DNA from: Angiostrongylus vasorum
Lineage: Eukaryota; Nematoda; Chromadorea; Rhabditida; Metastrongylidae
Length of the DNA: 64,000 bases
Direction: 5' to 3'
NCBI GenBank assembly: GCA_018806985.1
Contig: JADANN010000467.1
Span: forward strand, 1,148,501-1,212,500
Position numbers and translations under genes: made by a program. Positions within the stretch are counted from its first letter, which is position 1, and every line of letters begins with the position of its first letter. The notes below the pieces were generated by a model. That model worked only from the letters and a program-made list of their open reading frames with translations, was not told the origin of the DNA and searched no databases. This document shows, piece by piece, positions 21,235 through 33,110 of this stretch.

Positions 21235-22330
21235 ACGAACACAAGGATGTTGAGCTATGAACAAAACTCGAAACCTAGGGTGTGCTTCGTGCTTAGATCT
21301 CTTCCTTTGCTTATGTTAAACGGGATACTCTCTAGCATCGTCCTTTCGTCTGCGCGCTCAATAACGCTGAGTGATCCATCATCCTGATTACGCAGCGACC
21401 AGGTTTCTGGCGCATACGTTAAGGCAGAAAGTATCACGGAGTCGGGTGTTCTTTGTTCTCTTCACTACATCTCGATGCTCTTGAAAGCTCCCTAAGCCGC
21501 TTGTTTCCTACTGCTCAGCTCTGGAGCTAAGTCCTTCGGCATGTTGATTTCTCGACCTGAGTAGAAGTAACTGGAACATTCGGAGATGTTCGTTCCATTG
21601 AGCGTGAATGGGACATACGTAACCAATCCGTTCCTCATTGGTGTAATTGCCGACCATCGATTTTCACTCTCATGTTGTCCCATTCCAGTGTTCGCACGAC
21701 GTTCGAGGATGGCGGTGAATAATTTTGGCGAGATGATATCGCCTTGCCTAACTCCTCTTTTGACATCGATGTTAACATCGTTGTAGAATGGTGATATCTT
21801 GGTTGTGAAATTTTTATACAGCTCACCAAGAATCTATACACTGACTAGGGACTATCTTATTGTCCAGGGCTTCCTTGATTGCTTCTATCTCAGTCGAATC
21901 AACAGCTTTCTTTAAATCGACAAAAGTGAGAGAGTCTTGTCATTCTGTGGATATGGTCCTTCTTAGTGGAATATTTTTTCGAAACCCCGCTTACTCACGT
22001 GGCTGCCCTTCGTCCAATGTTCTGTGAATCCTGTTTAGGATGACTCGAGAGAAAAAGTTTGTAGAGGACAGTCAGCAAGCAGATTGGGCGATAGTTGCCT
22101 ATATCGTGGAGCTCACCCTTCTTGAATAATAGCACGATCTTGCTGGTCTTCCATTGAGTAGAAACCTAGTATTCGGAGAAGTAGCGTCTGAAAAGCCGAG
22201 CCAGTGTGTTCACGAGGACTGGCGGAAGGTTCTTCATGTGTTCAGGTCTTCTTCTGTCCGGCCATGGTGCTGTTCGGCTCTTCACCGACAAATTTGTTAT
22301 GATTAACGAAAACTTGCAAGCAAACACTAT
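21235..22330 (-). pseudogene. RTE-type LINE fragment, RT domain, decayed
   Basis: Minus strand, same subfamily as the 11.5-14.3 kb copy. Reading from 22300 down: [36 protein letters not shown] and motif A as LTFVDLKKAVDSTE near 21900. These are followed by SQPRYHHSTT, RTLEWDNMRVKIDGRQLH, then directly MRNGLVTYVPFTLNGTNISE, and SALTYAPETWSLRNQDDG with IERADERTML. The jump from GRQLH to MRNG at about 21645 deletes the FADD motif. Stops and frameshifts throughout; both ends truncated. Confidence 0.85.
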
Positions 22331-22439
22331 TCGTTACCTCACATTTTTTTAAACTGCTTAATATATTTAGAATTCATGACTCTGATTAGTCTTGTAATCA
22401 ACAACGACTAGGCATAACAAAATACCAACGTATACTTTC

Positions 22440-23035
22440 TTTCATTGATAAGCTGACACCAGGTTGCTACAAAAGTTTTGTTTGGCTAATGATTTGGTGC
22501 TTTCGCCTTCTTGAAAGCGGAGTGATTCGAGTCTTGGTCCGCAGTCGTTCGTCTTCGCGATATTGGTTATCGTTTATAGCATCAAGTTGAATTGTCTGCA
22601 GTGGAGTACTGCTCTGATGAAGTGACCCCATTCGTAAGTGTTCTTACAAAAGAATACATCGATTATTCATGCCGAAACTAAATGAACGTTAGTTTTCAAA
22701 AAATGTTAACTTGATTTATAGCGGTTAATATAATACGGACTGCTTATAGGATGGATTGTCTTCACCGAAACAAATCATTACCAGTAGAGAATGAGTGAAC
22801 AACTGTCTTACATTAAAGGACAGTGCTAAGTGAGAAAACTCCATTCGAGCAGTGCACTTCACTCCGGAAGATCCAACTACTAAGATGCATATCACAGGAA
22901 GAAACAGCTGACTTGGACAATTCAATCGAAATATCGCGACTTCATAGAAAGTGAAAGCGCCGAAACGTTAGCCACAATAAGGATTTTTAACGAATTCGTT
23001 AGCTTGCCGATGAATAAAAAATATTTCCATTGTTC
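22440..23035. repeat. Pseudo-LTR-B pair in inverted orientation around a short spacer
   Basis: 22440-22580 begins AAGCTGACACCAGGTTGCTA and carries GCTTTCGCCTTCTTGAAAGC. 22940-23035 holds GAAAGCGCCGAAACGTTAGCC followed by the end in the opposite orientation. The roughly 360-bp interior has no recognisable coding sequence. Confidence 0.45.
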
Positions 23036-23080
23036 ATATCGAGGTTAACTGAAGCAGGGGGTTTAGAAAGGACGACAACA

Positions 23081-23387
23081 TAACCACAATGATGCTGAGA
23101 TATTTGCAAAAAGTCCGGACCGCTAGTGTCTGTGGTTCGCAGCGAACTCGCTATTATTCTTTCCAGGGGTTAACTCGTTCACCACCACACCATGAGGGTC
23201 CTTTGTTTAGCATGTCTTTCAGCTAGTTTTCTATCGATCAGTGTCATCAGCAATCACCCGTCCATTCGTTCGCCAAAGCAGTACACCTGCGGTTCGGAGT
23301 TTTGTAAATATCTCTGCATCACTGTGGTTATATCACACATAATACCCTGACGTGAAGAATTGGATTAGGCAGTAAATAAAAAGTTAG
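23081..23387 (+). mobile_element. SINE-C copy, foldback form
   Basis: 23081-23275 is an inverted body (CAATGATGCTGAGATATTTG, then TTCACCACCACACCATG). 23280-23387 is a forward distal part (ACACCTGCGGTTCGGAG, GTAAATATCTCTGCATCACT, AGGCAGTAAATAAAAAGTTA). A long hairpin could form. Confidence 0.7.
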
Positions 23388-23682
23388 CATTATGACAACG
23401 ATTTTACAGCGTATTTCTCTACAGAAGGAATTATTTCTGCTCTACTTAGTTTTCTTAATATTTCTTACAAGTCAGTGCTCGATTTCAAAACGGAAACCAA
23501 AGAGATTGCTATGACTTACCATTTGAGAGCTCTTACTGTAGGCGTACTGTATTGCTGCCGCAAGCACCATATTGACATTTGCCGTCATCATGAATAGAAT
23601 TTTGCAGAATCTGTTTACATCTGCAAACTAACGAGAGATAACTAATTATGACCACCCTTTATTTAAAAGTGAAAGGGAATAT

Positions 23683-23940
23683 GGAGCTTGGCGCCGATCA
23701 ATCTGTTAGGGATGTGCTGTGTACTTGACTCCATTCGTTGCACCGTAAAAGGCGAGGTGGTTAAATGCATATATCGACAAAAATGAGTGAGGGTTTTGGC
23801 ACCGATTTTCTGATGCATGGGAAAGGAGGAAGAGGCTGACAAATGGTTTATTGATGGTGAACAAAATGTATGCAATCGAGCCATCGACCCATCCATATTG
23901 CAGGGGACCTCTAACCACTGCTGTACACGTGCACCTTCTT
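23683..23940 (-). mobile_element. SINE-A copy, strongly diverged
   Basis: Minus orientation; order GGCGCCGATCAATCTGTTAGG, GCATATATCG, GGGACCTCTAACCACTGCTG, ACACGTGCAC matches the SINE-A layout with many changes. Confidence 0.45.
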
Positions 23941-23989
23941 TTTTTTAGAAACGTTTTATTTTATTGCCAAAGATGGTGTGGAGGTAAAT

Positions 23990-24417
23990 GTGTGACATCG
24001 GTTGCGTTCCATCGCCAGGACAAAGTGTTATACGAGTAGAACTTGGAATCACAGATGGTCGAACCTGCGACTACCTTGCGATTACCTTTGCCTTTTTTGG
24101 GGGGAGGAGGAGGAGAGGATCATGTGTTATCCAATGGACCTTCAAGACTCCTGTTTTGCCTTTCTCTCGGCCAATTTTTACCTCTGTGGTGTTGTCAGCA
24201 ATCATTCTTCAACGGGAATTGTTTAGGGAGAACAAAGCGGGGCATTCAACCCAGTTAAGCTGAAGCTGAAGCCTAAAAGTGAACCCGGGAAGGGCAATTG
24301 CGAACTCGAAGCTCATCAAGCGTTCTAGGTTTCGTTTCTATCGCAGCATCTTTGTAGTTGTATTTCACACGATATCCTGCCGTGAAAAAATAATAGACGC
24401 TAAATAAAAGTTAACCG
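23990..24417 (+). mobile_element. SINE-C subfamily copy with inverted 5' segment
   Basis: 24190-24215 (TCAGCAATCATTCTTCAACGG) is inverted relative to the GATTGCTGATAG block of SINE-C. 24250-24417 is the forward distal part (GGAAGGGCAATTGCGAACTCG, CGCAGCATCTTTGTAGTTGT, CGCTAAATAAAAGTTA tail). The left boundary is uncertain. Confidence 0.45.
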
Positions 24418-24704
24418 CCGAGTTTTGCGAGCATCAATAGAAGCTGAGCTGAGTGATTCATTACAGTGTTGAGTCGGGAAAAAGTTTACTGCATCTCAGG
24501 ATTGCGGTGGAAACCATATTTGACAAGGCATTTAACGTTAATCAGAAAGAAAAGTCAACAGATGCTCAAGTAGCAGGCGATTTTATGCATGAACAGATCA
24601 TCTTTATGGAAAAACACTGCAATGCGACCAGCCAGTGGAAATGACGCGTACAATATTTGATGACATAACACTTGGTTATCAAGCTAAACAAGTAGTTCTC
24701 ATTT

Positions 24705-24910
24705 ACGAATGATTGCTGATAGAACCGATGGAGCAAAAACATGGGTAAGAGAAAATCAAATCAAGGGCCTCGGTTAGTGTGGTAAACAGCACGTGAGATT
24801 CCGGAAAGGATAATCGCGAGTTCGAAGCCCATTTGGGGTCTCGAGTTTTGCTCACATCTCAGTGTCCTTATGGTTGTATTTCATATTGTTCCCTGTCATG
24901 AAAAAACGAA
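24705..24910 (+). mobile_element. SINE-C subfamily copy, forward only
   Basis: GAATGATTGCTGATAGAACC, GGAAAGGATAATCGCGAGTTCG, TTTTGCTCACATCTCAGTGTC, CCCTGTCATGAAAAAACG. Diverged. Confidence 0.5.
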
Positions 24911-24930
24911 CACGTAGAAAAATGGAAGCC

Positions 24931-25432
24931 AAAACGTTGAGCAAGTAGTAATTTTCGACAGTCGTGTGTTGTGTTGGATAACGGTGAACAACAACAGCCT
25001 AACCATTGCAAGTGAATTCATCGTAAGTGCTTGATTAACTCATTCCGCACCACGACCGTGACATGGTTGGCCAAATCGAATCGAATACAAGCTATTTTTT
25101 TATCGGCTATGGTTCTTCTGGTTTTTTGACAATAGAAAGTCCTTTTTTCAACAATAAGGAGACTTAAGCAGTTTTACCATGATAAAATTGCAGAGGAGGC
25201 TTCGCTCTGTCGTTCTACCAGCACAAATGATATGTATTCTACTTTTTTACTGGATATTGCTACGGTCATGATGTAAATACTGGGCATTTTGAAACATTTT
25301 GCAATTTATGTCGACTCTTCTTAAGTGCTTTCTTTATATACACATATACTATACATAACCATAGTGAATAAAATGATATAACAGCAATTTTGACTAGTGA
25401 CTGCTGATAGCGATTGATTGTGATTTACACCA
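24931..25432. other. No gene recognised
   Basis: AT-rich spacer; nothing recognised. Confidence 0.4.
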
Positions 25433-26008
25433 TAGCTTCAGCTTAACTGAGTTCAATGCCGATTTAGGCTCATCAGATCATCCCCGCCGACGGTGATTGC
25501 TGATAGCACATAGATCAATAATAGGGCTTAGAGAAAAAGTGAAACAAAGGACTCGCATGGTGTGGTGGTGAACGCGTTAGCCCCCTGGAAAGGGTAATAG
25601 CACGTTCGTTCCCCACCGCAGACACCTGCGGTTCGGAGTTTTGTAAATATCTCAGCACCACTATGGTTATATTTCACATAATGCCCTACCATAAAAAACA
25701 GCACGTGTGGCGCAGTGGTTGAGTGCCCTGCAACACACACATGGAATAGTTCACCGCGCCCGTGGCTCACCAAGCCTTGCATCCTTCCGGAGACAGAAAA
25801 CTGGTGCCAGGGGCTTGTCTGGGTGGGTAGCAGCACTGACGTAGGCCACCGCCAGTCATTGTAAAGACCAGATATGCATTCAATCACCTCCGTATGATGC
25901 TTAATGAAGTCGAATGCACAGTGCATCCCTCAGGGATTGATCAACGTCGACAGATTTATTTTTTTTCATTCACTCTGCCATTAAAAAGAGTAGGCAGTAA
26001 ATAAAAGA
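25433..26008 (+). mobile_element. SINE-C copy split by a SINE-A
   Basis: Forward copy with the longest 5' part seen (GCTTCAGCTTAACTGAGTTC from about 25437, GACGGTGATTGCTGATAGC), the usual body to CCCTACCATAAAAA at 25696, and the tail (GAGTAGGCAGTAAATAAAAG) resuming after the SINE-A at about 25960. Confidence 0.75.
25698..25955 (+). mobile_element. SINE-A copy nested in SINE-C
   Basis: Head GTGTGGCGCAGTGG, B-box-like ATGGAATAGTTCACC (changed), ATATGCATTCAATCACCTCC and AGGGATTGATCAACG. CTACCATAAAAA before and CTGCCATTAAAAA after it look like an imperfect duplication of the SINE-C tail at the insertion site. Confidence 0.75.
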
Positions 26009-26497
26009 GTGACGAGATTGTAACAGCAAGTTGTTAGTCATATTTCCGATCGACGTAGATTTTCGAGAAAAATTATTTGTAAATCATTAAGTGTAGAGAA
26101 TGATTTTTCAAGTTCCACCCTTTCCACCATGTTCTGCTTTCGATTAGCTATCGAATATCCGTAGTGCTGTAAAGAAGAAAAAAGCCCAGGAAACCAGTGA
26201 ACTCTACATGTGTGCTATAGTGTCCATTTGCCTACATGGTCGTTTGGGCCAAATTGCTATTTACACCTTAGTGTCTGTACGCGGCAGAATGGGCTCATCA
26301 ATTTCCACCTTTTAATATGAGTGAAAAACAAAGAATGGAGATATAGAAAAAATTATAGAAAGAGCAGCATCTCTACTGCTGCGAAATGCAGTGAAGTATA
26401 CTTAAACGTTAGTGAATCCTCCAGAATATCGGAGAAATATAGGAGAGAAGATGGTGCTTATTGGTTGAAAACCAATAGATCACTGAATTGTTTATAC
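26009..26497. other. No gene recognised
   Basis: AT-rich spacer; nothing recognised. Confidence 0.4.
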
Positions 26498-26510
26498 TAA
26501 AGGAAGTCTT

Positions 26511-26881
26511 CCTCCCAACGATCAACCGCTTCATCGTGGATGGGAGGTGTTCCTGGGTGTCGGGCAGCGACGTACAGCAGAGGAAGAATCATCCCCTGGA
26601 GGGTCTCCCAGCCTGAGAAAGAGTACGGCGTTTCTATCAGGAAGTACCAGGATCCACCACCGTCCTGGTATCAAACTAGTTGTATGGTGGCAAATCTCCC
26701 TCTGATCCACAAGAGCTACGACTGCCTGTGGCGGTGAAGACCTGGGGCAGACATCGGCCAGGCTGACCTCGGGATTCCAGGGAACCACAATAGCTTAACC
26801 AGCAAAACTTCGAAAAAATGGAGATTATGCTGCAACCCGCACAACCAGTGAGGACGCGCCGTTCAAGTATCAAGTATCAAG
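26511..26881 (+). mobile_element. R4 retroposon with target-site duplication
   Basis: Flanked by TAAAGGAAGTCTT (26498-26510) and TAAAGGAACTCTT (26882-26894), 12 of 13 identical. Ends in GTTCAAGTATCAAGTATCAA. Same body as the 19.75 kb copy. Confidence 0.82.
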
Positions 26882-26894
26882 TAAAGGAACTCTT

Positions 26895-27894
26895 AACCTC
26901 ACACTTTAGAAGATTTTTCTTAAATTTTAGGCAAAAGTTTTTAAATCTGGGAAAATGTTTGCCATCGTTTTTTAGAAAAGAAATCGAACAAAAAACCTTT
27001 AAAAGTCACCTGGAAAATCGCTGTGAGAGGTGATTATGCTGAATAAGGCCAAAGAGAACACCTCTAGGAAAGTCAGTAACGGTACGATCTCGATGGAAAT
27101 TCGATAGAAGAAAGGAAGCGACTCGTACTCGGCTCGCATCATGGCACTGCACAACATGAGTTATCAGTAAGTTAAATAACGGCGGTAACATGAACACAAA
27201 AAAACCAAATACTTCGATTTCTTGGGTTTCTGACACAAGGTCATTTTGCAGTATCTAATGATATTTTTTTGATGTTGCGGTGGTTTTCATGTTCTGTACA
27301 GCTTGAAGGAATTATAACAACTTCTAATTTATTCGTTTATATCCCCTTCACGATTGCAAAAGTTGTATCGGAATACTTCGTTGCTAGCAAGAACACAGTA
27401 ACTTAACGTCAACTGTTATGCTGGATGGAGCAGAAAAGAGACGCAATAAGAAGAAGCCTGCTAAATCCAGAAAAGGTTGGATGTGAGCTCTTTGAATAAA
27501 ATTACGTCTAGTACTATTCGACCGTTTATGAACATAAACAATGATTGCTTGCACTATTTGCTTCAGTTGAGTCACTCAGAACTGCATTAACTTCACCTAA
27601 ACGAATCTGTTCTAATATTATAGCCTATCCGGCAGGTAAGATCACCATCGGAGTAATAAAGAACGTCAAAGAAGATTTCCGAAGAAATAGATGCGTAAAA
27701 GATAGACAGGAGTAAAACTCCATTAATCATAAAATAACCAAAGCGAGTATCATTCAACTCATTCGTAGCACTCGCCTACCAGAAGTACTCTATGCACTTG
27801 TCAAAGGACATAAATAGCAACATAGTTTTGGTCTTATACTCTTTTTGCTGCAATTATCGAGAAAACAGTTAAGGTCAACTAGGTGAGCTGAAAA
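26895..27894. other. No gene recognised
   Basis: AT-rich; no exon or repeat that I can support. Confidence 0.4.
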
Positions 27895-28055
27895 GTTTAG
27901 CATAGTTTTCGTCTCCGGTAGGTTTTTGGATGGAAGTGTCGGACTGCTTTTTCTCTTCCAATTACCTTTCAGGTAGACGAAGTTTCCATGTACATCGCAT
28001 TTCGGCATCCAACAAATACTCAGCGGCCATAATGCGGGAACACGTTGAAGGGGTT
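27895..28055 (-). mobile_element. R4 relic
   Basis: Diverged match to the 5' half of R4: GGATGGAAGTGTCGGACTGC, TTTTCTCTTCC, CCATGTACATCGCATTTCGG, CATCCAACAAATACTCAGCG. Confidence 0.4.
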
Positions 28056-29589
28056 TGTTGGAACTGATTAGAATTAATAGTGAATTTCTAGCAGTTCTAT
28101 GCAATTCAATTCTGCGCAATTTTCCCTGAACGATCTTCCATCGTGACCATATGCCTACGTGTTTAGCTATGGTCTTCTATAAAACGCCAACGAAGTGAGT
28201 AGCTGAAATGTAGGTGAGAACCAAACTATAATGAAGCAGTAGATAGTTCGGTCGCAAATGTTGTACAGCGTCTGAGCTCAAGCACAAGGTTGTCATTAAT
28301 TGACTTACCAGTGAATATTAGAAATGAACAGCCGGATTACGACCGGAATGCAGGTGCATAATCGAAACAGCACATTGCCGGAGGCATTGATTTCGAGCAG
28401 TTTCAGTGCGGAAGGAATCCCATTTATCGGTAATGGTAACGTTGTCTGAAGTAAAAGTGACTATTGGCACGATGGATTCACTAGCACTAATTTAGAAACG
28501 GTAGGACAACAATGTTTGGCAAAAAAAACCTTTTTTCATACACACGACGAATATATCCTGAAACCATAAATTCACATCGAGCCTGGTTTTCCTAGCATCA
28601 AATAGCGAAGTAATTCATTGGCTGGATGATTTCGAACAATTTGCGACCAAAAGCCGAAAAACTTTCTGATAATTGGCGTTTAAGGAAAGAATGGGATTTT
28701 ACAACTCCTTGAGAAAGCTTTCGGTCAACTAATCTTTCCAAGGCTTCAAATAGCTAAGTTTAGTAAAACATGGTAACGTAGTAATTTGCAACAGATTCCG
28801 CAAAGTATTTAGTGCGATATCACGAAGTGACAACTGCTTACACGGTTCCTTAGACGCTTGCAAATTCAGTGAAATTGTCTATTGTTGGAAACAACAACGA
28901 AATCAATACACATACCTTGTATGTAGTTGCATCGTATCAAAAATCAACAACATCGAAAGGCGATGCGTCATAAATAAATAACGACGTTCAATACATACAT
29001 TACAAGCGAAAGACGTCGAACCGTAGGCGGCGAAAAACGTCCGTAGTAACTCCTTCTCTGTAGGTATGTAGTCGTTGTAAAGCGATGCAGCTATCGCAGC
29101 TGAAACAATCCAATAGATGAAAATAATCAGTTACCAAATAGAAGTTTCATATCTATCCTGAATTTCCCGCCTTCTGAAATGCGGAGTATTTGAATTCGAC
29201 AAAACTTTAGCAGCAATTTTAATCATTTAACACTTAGCGGGTATTGAAACGGATGCACGTCTATTCAGTGGCTTACAAAGGTTTTTTGCTGTATTTTTTG
29301 TCTTCTTTAAATACATTGCCAAGGCTATGTTTGACATGAGGAGCCAGAACCTGTTCTGTATACTTGATAATTTGGAAAAAAAACCCTCTCTCGGACGAGT
29401 TCGTCTTGCCGCGGGAGACTTGGTGAAGGGTGCGTGTGGCGCGTGAATACACACAGATATGCCTCATTTCAATGCTAGAATTCGAAACTTGTGGGCAGCT
29501 TCTGGTGATCATAGGGTTATAAATCATTCGGAAGAATGTTTAACTTCTAATTTATTGCCTAATATTTTTTTCCCATGGTGTGGTATTAT
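28056..29589. other. No gene recognised
   Basis: 1.5 kb of AT-rich spacer without recognisable exon, repeat or RNA gene. Confidence 0.4.
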
Positions 29590-29720
29590 GTTAAATACAA
29601 CCACAATTCCTGAGATGATCGCAAATCACAGGACCTCAGTTGGGCTTCGCACCTTTTTCCTTTTTCCCTTGCCCTTTCTGGGGGTTCCACCTACTCAGAA
29701 TACTTGTTTGGAGCGACTCG
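29590..29720 (-). mobile_element. SINE-C subfamily fragment
   Basis: GACCTCAGTTGGGCTTCGCAC and the CCTTGCCCTTTCTGGGGG stretch match the inverted SINE-C subfamily segment near 40.9 kb. Confidence 0.35.
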
Positions 29721-29865
29721 ATGTTCAAATACACCCACCAGTCTGCCTCATGCGATTTGCCTTTCGAAACGCTCATCAGATTACCTTTTCATACTACATC
29801 TATTTTACAGCCTGGAATCTACAATTTATACATATAAATCTTCCGACATGACCTGTCATGAGATC

Positions 29866-30150
29866 TACTGCGTGGATTCCAGCACTTCCTGCAATTTCGT
29901 TTCGTCGACTCGTTTTACTCCCATTCAACGTCCACTACGGTCTTCGAACATTTCGCGTGTTGTTTCAGCTTCTTCTTGGGGATTTCGTCTTCTTTATGAA
30001 TGTCGTAGAATGTCGGTCGAGTCAACAATTCTCCTTACAATCTTGGAGAGAGCCGGGCTACGGCGTTCCCACACGGATAGGGAGGAGAGCGTTGGGGTGG
30101 GGGATTGAACGAGCGCCTTTGCTTTCTGACTGACGGCATCATTAATCACT
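29866..30150 (-). mobile_element. SINE-B copy
   Basis: Minus copy: GATTCCAGCACTTCCTGCAA at the left, CATTTCGCGTGTTGTTTCAG, TTCTTTATGAATGTCGTAGAA, CTTGGAGAGAGCC, and a head with GGGATTGAACGAGCGCC (B-box-like). Colinear with 55585-55870. Confidence 0.6.
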
Positions 30151-30507
30151 GCCCTGTCCTTACCCTGTATGTATACATATATACAATATGTATGTTTTCA
30201 AAGGAAAACACAACAATGAAAAGTAACAACGATGACAATAAAAACAGAAACATCTTGCGATTGTTGCCAACAGTGAATAATCTTCGCATAGAATTTCGTA
30301 CAGGTGATGAACACAACGCGTGCCGTCTAGTGAAACATTCCAGCCCGTATTTTTTTTCGCAAAGGTTGCATTTTTGCCAACTCTTCCCGTACGTGATGAA
30401 GCGTTTTTCCATTGGTAGGGCTCTGGAATGGCCTTGTATCAACTTGCACAACGTCTTCATGTTTTTGAACTCCTAGCGTCGCCTTATCCAACGAAATGAG
30501 AAATCGA

Positions 30508-30735
30508 AGTGTGCGGGTAGCACAGTGGTAGTGATGCCGATCATTATGAGGGCGGTACTGCATCGACCCCGCTTCCGGCTCACCAGATTTCTCATCCTTC
30601 CGGGGTCGGGAAATTGGTACCGTACTTATCTAGGCAAAGTTCACTCTCTGCAATCTAAGTGGGAACGCACAAGCCTGGCTAGGTCAGGACTCCAAGGAGA
30701 ATCGACTCGACCACATTCAAACACAGTTCGTTAGA
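30508..30735 (+). mobile_element. SINE-B copy, 5' part
   Basis: TGCGGGTAGCACAGTGGTAG (A-box-like), GCATCGACCCCGCTTCC (B-box-like), TCGGGAAATTGGTACCG, CTCTCTGCAATC.AAGTGGGA. Colinear with the first half of 45218-45580. Confidence 0.65.
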
Positions 30736-31535
30736 CAGTTAGCTAACTGTCCACTATAGTATTCTATAGGTCTGGCCTTCTCTCATGAACAGCTTGTATA
30801 CCTTAAGTCCATACTTATGCCTCTTTTGTTGGATATACTGATGGAAAACTACTCCACCTATCAATGGTGCGATGGATTCAGCATTGCATCTTGCTTTCTT
30901 CCTTTTCATATTGTGCTTAAGTTCCTCTCTATAAGTCACAGATGAGTTCACGGTTTTCTAACTAAGCTTCCGTAAAATCAAGGGTGCTCGATTCTATTCT
31001 AAATACGTTTGTAGAAATGTTTCGACAGTTCATCTTAACGATCAATACAATTTCATCAATTCAAAGCCGTCGTTTAGACAGATCGATCCTGTCCTGTAAC
31101 AGCTAGAGAGATGTAGATTCACTGGGTTTAAAATGAGCATCCAAACTATGATGTTGGCCAGGCTTCGAATTTCAGTAACTTCAACCTTTCTCGTTTCGAC
31201 GACATTTTCATCATGAGGAAACAAAGCGGGATGATGATCGGGTGAAACATGAAAATTTCACATGTAGTCAAAAAAACGACATACTACTGGAATTCTATTG
31301 CTTACTAAAAAATTTGTTTATCAAAAATATTTCATAAATCTCACAACTACTGAATAGTAAAACAACAGCCTCGTGCATACTTATCAAGGAAAAGGCGTCT
31401 TACTGGTCAGTGCCGATAAGCTGTTCAGAAATAAATGAGCGTTTTAAAATATTGATTTTTTCTAATGTATTTTTTACCAATAAAATATTCTATGCACCTT
31501 GCAATATTAGATATCATTAGTAGGCTGACTTTAAC
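30736..31535. other. No gene recognised
   Basis: AT-rich spacer; nothing recognised. Confidence 0.4.
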
Positions 31536-31547
31536 CATGTCTTTATA

Positions 31548-31954
31548 ACTTCAACGAAGCTGAGATACTTGCAAAACTCTGGAACGCAGGTGCCTATGGT
31601 GGGGAACGAACGCGCTATTGTCCTTTCCGGGGAGTAACGCGTTCACCACCACACCATGCGGATCCTTGGTTTCGCCTGTCTCTCAGGTAGTTTTGTCGAT
31701 CAGCGCTATCAGCAATCACCCGTCAACGGGATTGATCTGGCGAGCCCATTGATCTGAGAGACAAGCGAAACGAAGGACCCGCATGGTGTGGTGGTGAACG
31801 TGTTACTCCCAGGAAAGGGACAATAGCGCGTTCGTTCTCCACCATAGGCACCTGCGGTCCAGAGTTTTGCAAATATCTCAGCTACGTTGAAGTTATATTT
31901 CGCAATATACCCTGCCATTAAAAAGAGTGGGCAGTAAAATAAAAAGGTTAAAAT
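31548..31954 (+). mobile_element. SINE-C foldback copy with perfect 12-bp target-site duplication
   Basis: 31548-31735 is the SINE-C body inverted; 31740-31954 is the body forward with the GGGCAGTAAAATAAAAAGGTTA tail. The two halves could form a hairpin of nearly 190 bp. CATGTCTTTATA at 31536-31547 and 31955-31966 flanks the whole unit, so it went in as one piece. Confidence 0.85.
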
Positions 31955-31984
31955 CATGTCTTTATATTTTGTCGAAAGTTAAAT

Positions 31985-33032
31985 TTTTTCTTACCAATTT
32001 TGAGCCTTGCAATTTCAGATGTCAAAAACGAATTTTCATCAAATTTTCTTTTTATGGGTTCAAACTCGGTCGTAGTGCAGCGGAAACGACTCGAAACATT
32101 GATGAGATTTGGGGTGAAGGCAGTGATGGTGAACCAACAGTGCGAAAATGGTTCCGGAAATTCCGACCTGGTGATTTCGACCTCGAAGATAAGGAAAGCC
32201 ACGAACGTCCCAATGAACTTTCGGCGACGAACTGAAGGCACTAGTGGAAGAAAACACGCGAATAACTGTCCGAGACCTTGCAGAACATCTTGGCGAAGGC
32301 ACAGAAACACTTTCCACGCACTTGAATCGTATAGGAAAAGCAAAAAAAACTCGACAAGTGGGTGCCTCACGAATCAGACGATAATCGAAAAAATCACCGT
32401 TTTTGAAGTGTTGTCTGCTCTCATTCTGCGCAACAAAAACGATCATTTTCTTGACAGATTTGTGACGTTCGATGAGAATTCTATACGACAACCGCCGACG
32501 TTCACCTGGTTGGGTTGCGATTAGGCTCTAGAGCACTTGTCAAAGAGGAAATTGCACCAAAAAATGTTAAGGTGTATGTCTGATGGTTTGCAGCCCGGCT
32601 AATTCATCACAGCTTTTTGAATCCGGGCAAAACGATTGAGGCAGAGAAGTATTGCCAAAAATCGACGAAATGCACCGTAAACTTCAACAACAACGACGGG
32701 CACTAGTCAACAGCAAAGGACCAATCCTTCCTCACGACAAGGCTCGGCCTCATGTTGCGGAACCAGCGCTGCAGGGGTTGAACGAGTTGCACTACGAAAG
32801 TTTGTATCATCCATCATATTCAACAGACCTCACGCCCACCGACCATCACTTCTTCAAACACCTTGACTACTTCCTGCCCGAGAAACGCTTCACCAATCAC
32901 GATGTCGGAAAAAAATGCCTTCAAGGAATCCATCTCTTCCACAGCTCCAAAGTTTCAAGCAACGGAAATAAACAAACTTGTTTTTGTTGGCAAAAATGTG
33001 TAGATTCAAATCGTTTTTATTTTGACCAGTAA
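31985..33032 (+). pseudogene. mariner transposase, inactivated (D,D34D spacing kept)
   Basis: Transposase of a mariner (Tc1/mariner superfamily) cut-and-paste element. The N-terminal DNA-binding region is readable in several frames: KLGRSAAETTRNIDEIWGEG with VRKWFRKFRPGDFDLED near 32065-32190, then ITVRDLAEHLGEGTETLSTH and LNRIGKAKK near 32260-32345. The catalytic part has RFVTFDEN (first Asp), ILPHDKARPHVAE (second Asp) and STDLTPTDHHFFKHLD (third Asp). Exactly 34 residues separate the second and third Asp, the mariner signature. The C-terminal WQKCVDSNRFYFDQ and a stop follow near 33030. At least three frame breaks (after about 32232, near 32390 and near 32520-32660) make it non-functional. 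I could not find convincing terminal inverted repeats. Confidence 0.88.
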
Positions 33033-33110
33033 AATTTTGTTTGAAGCAAGTTGTGCCATTTTTAAATAATATGGTTGAAAACCTTCATTTTTTTTTCTGA
33101 GCAATTTAGT

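Noticed and set aside
30146..30563. Minus-strand frames with a Cys-rich stretch (KCNLCEKKYGLECFT), looked at as a zinc finger
   Set aside because: Spacing fits no standard finger, the frame overlaps another open frame, and no context supports it.
31954..32491. Open frames of 138 and 143 codons on the minus strand
   Set aside because: Antisense to the mariner transposase and without domains of their own.
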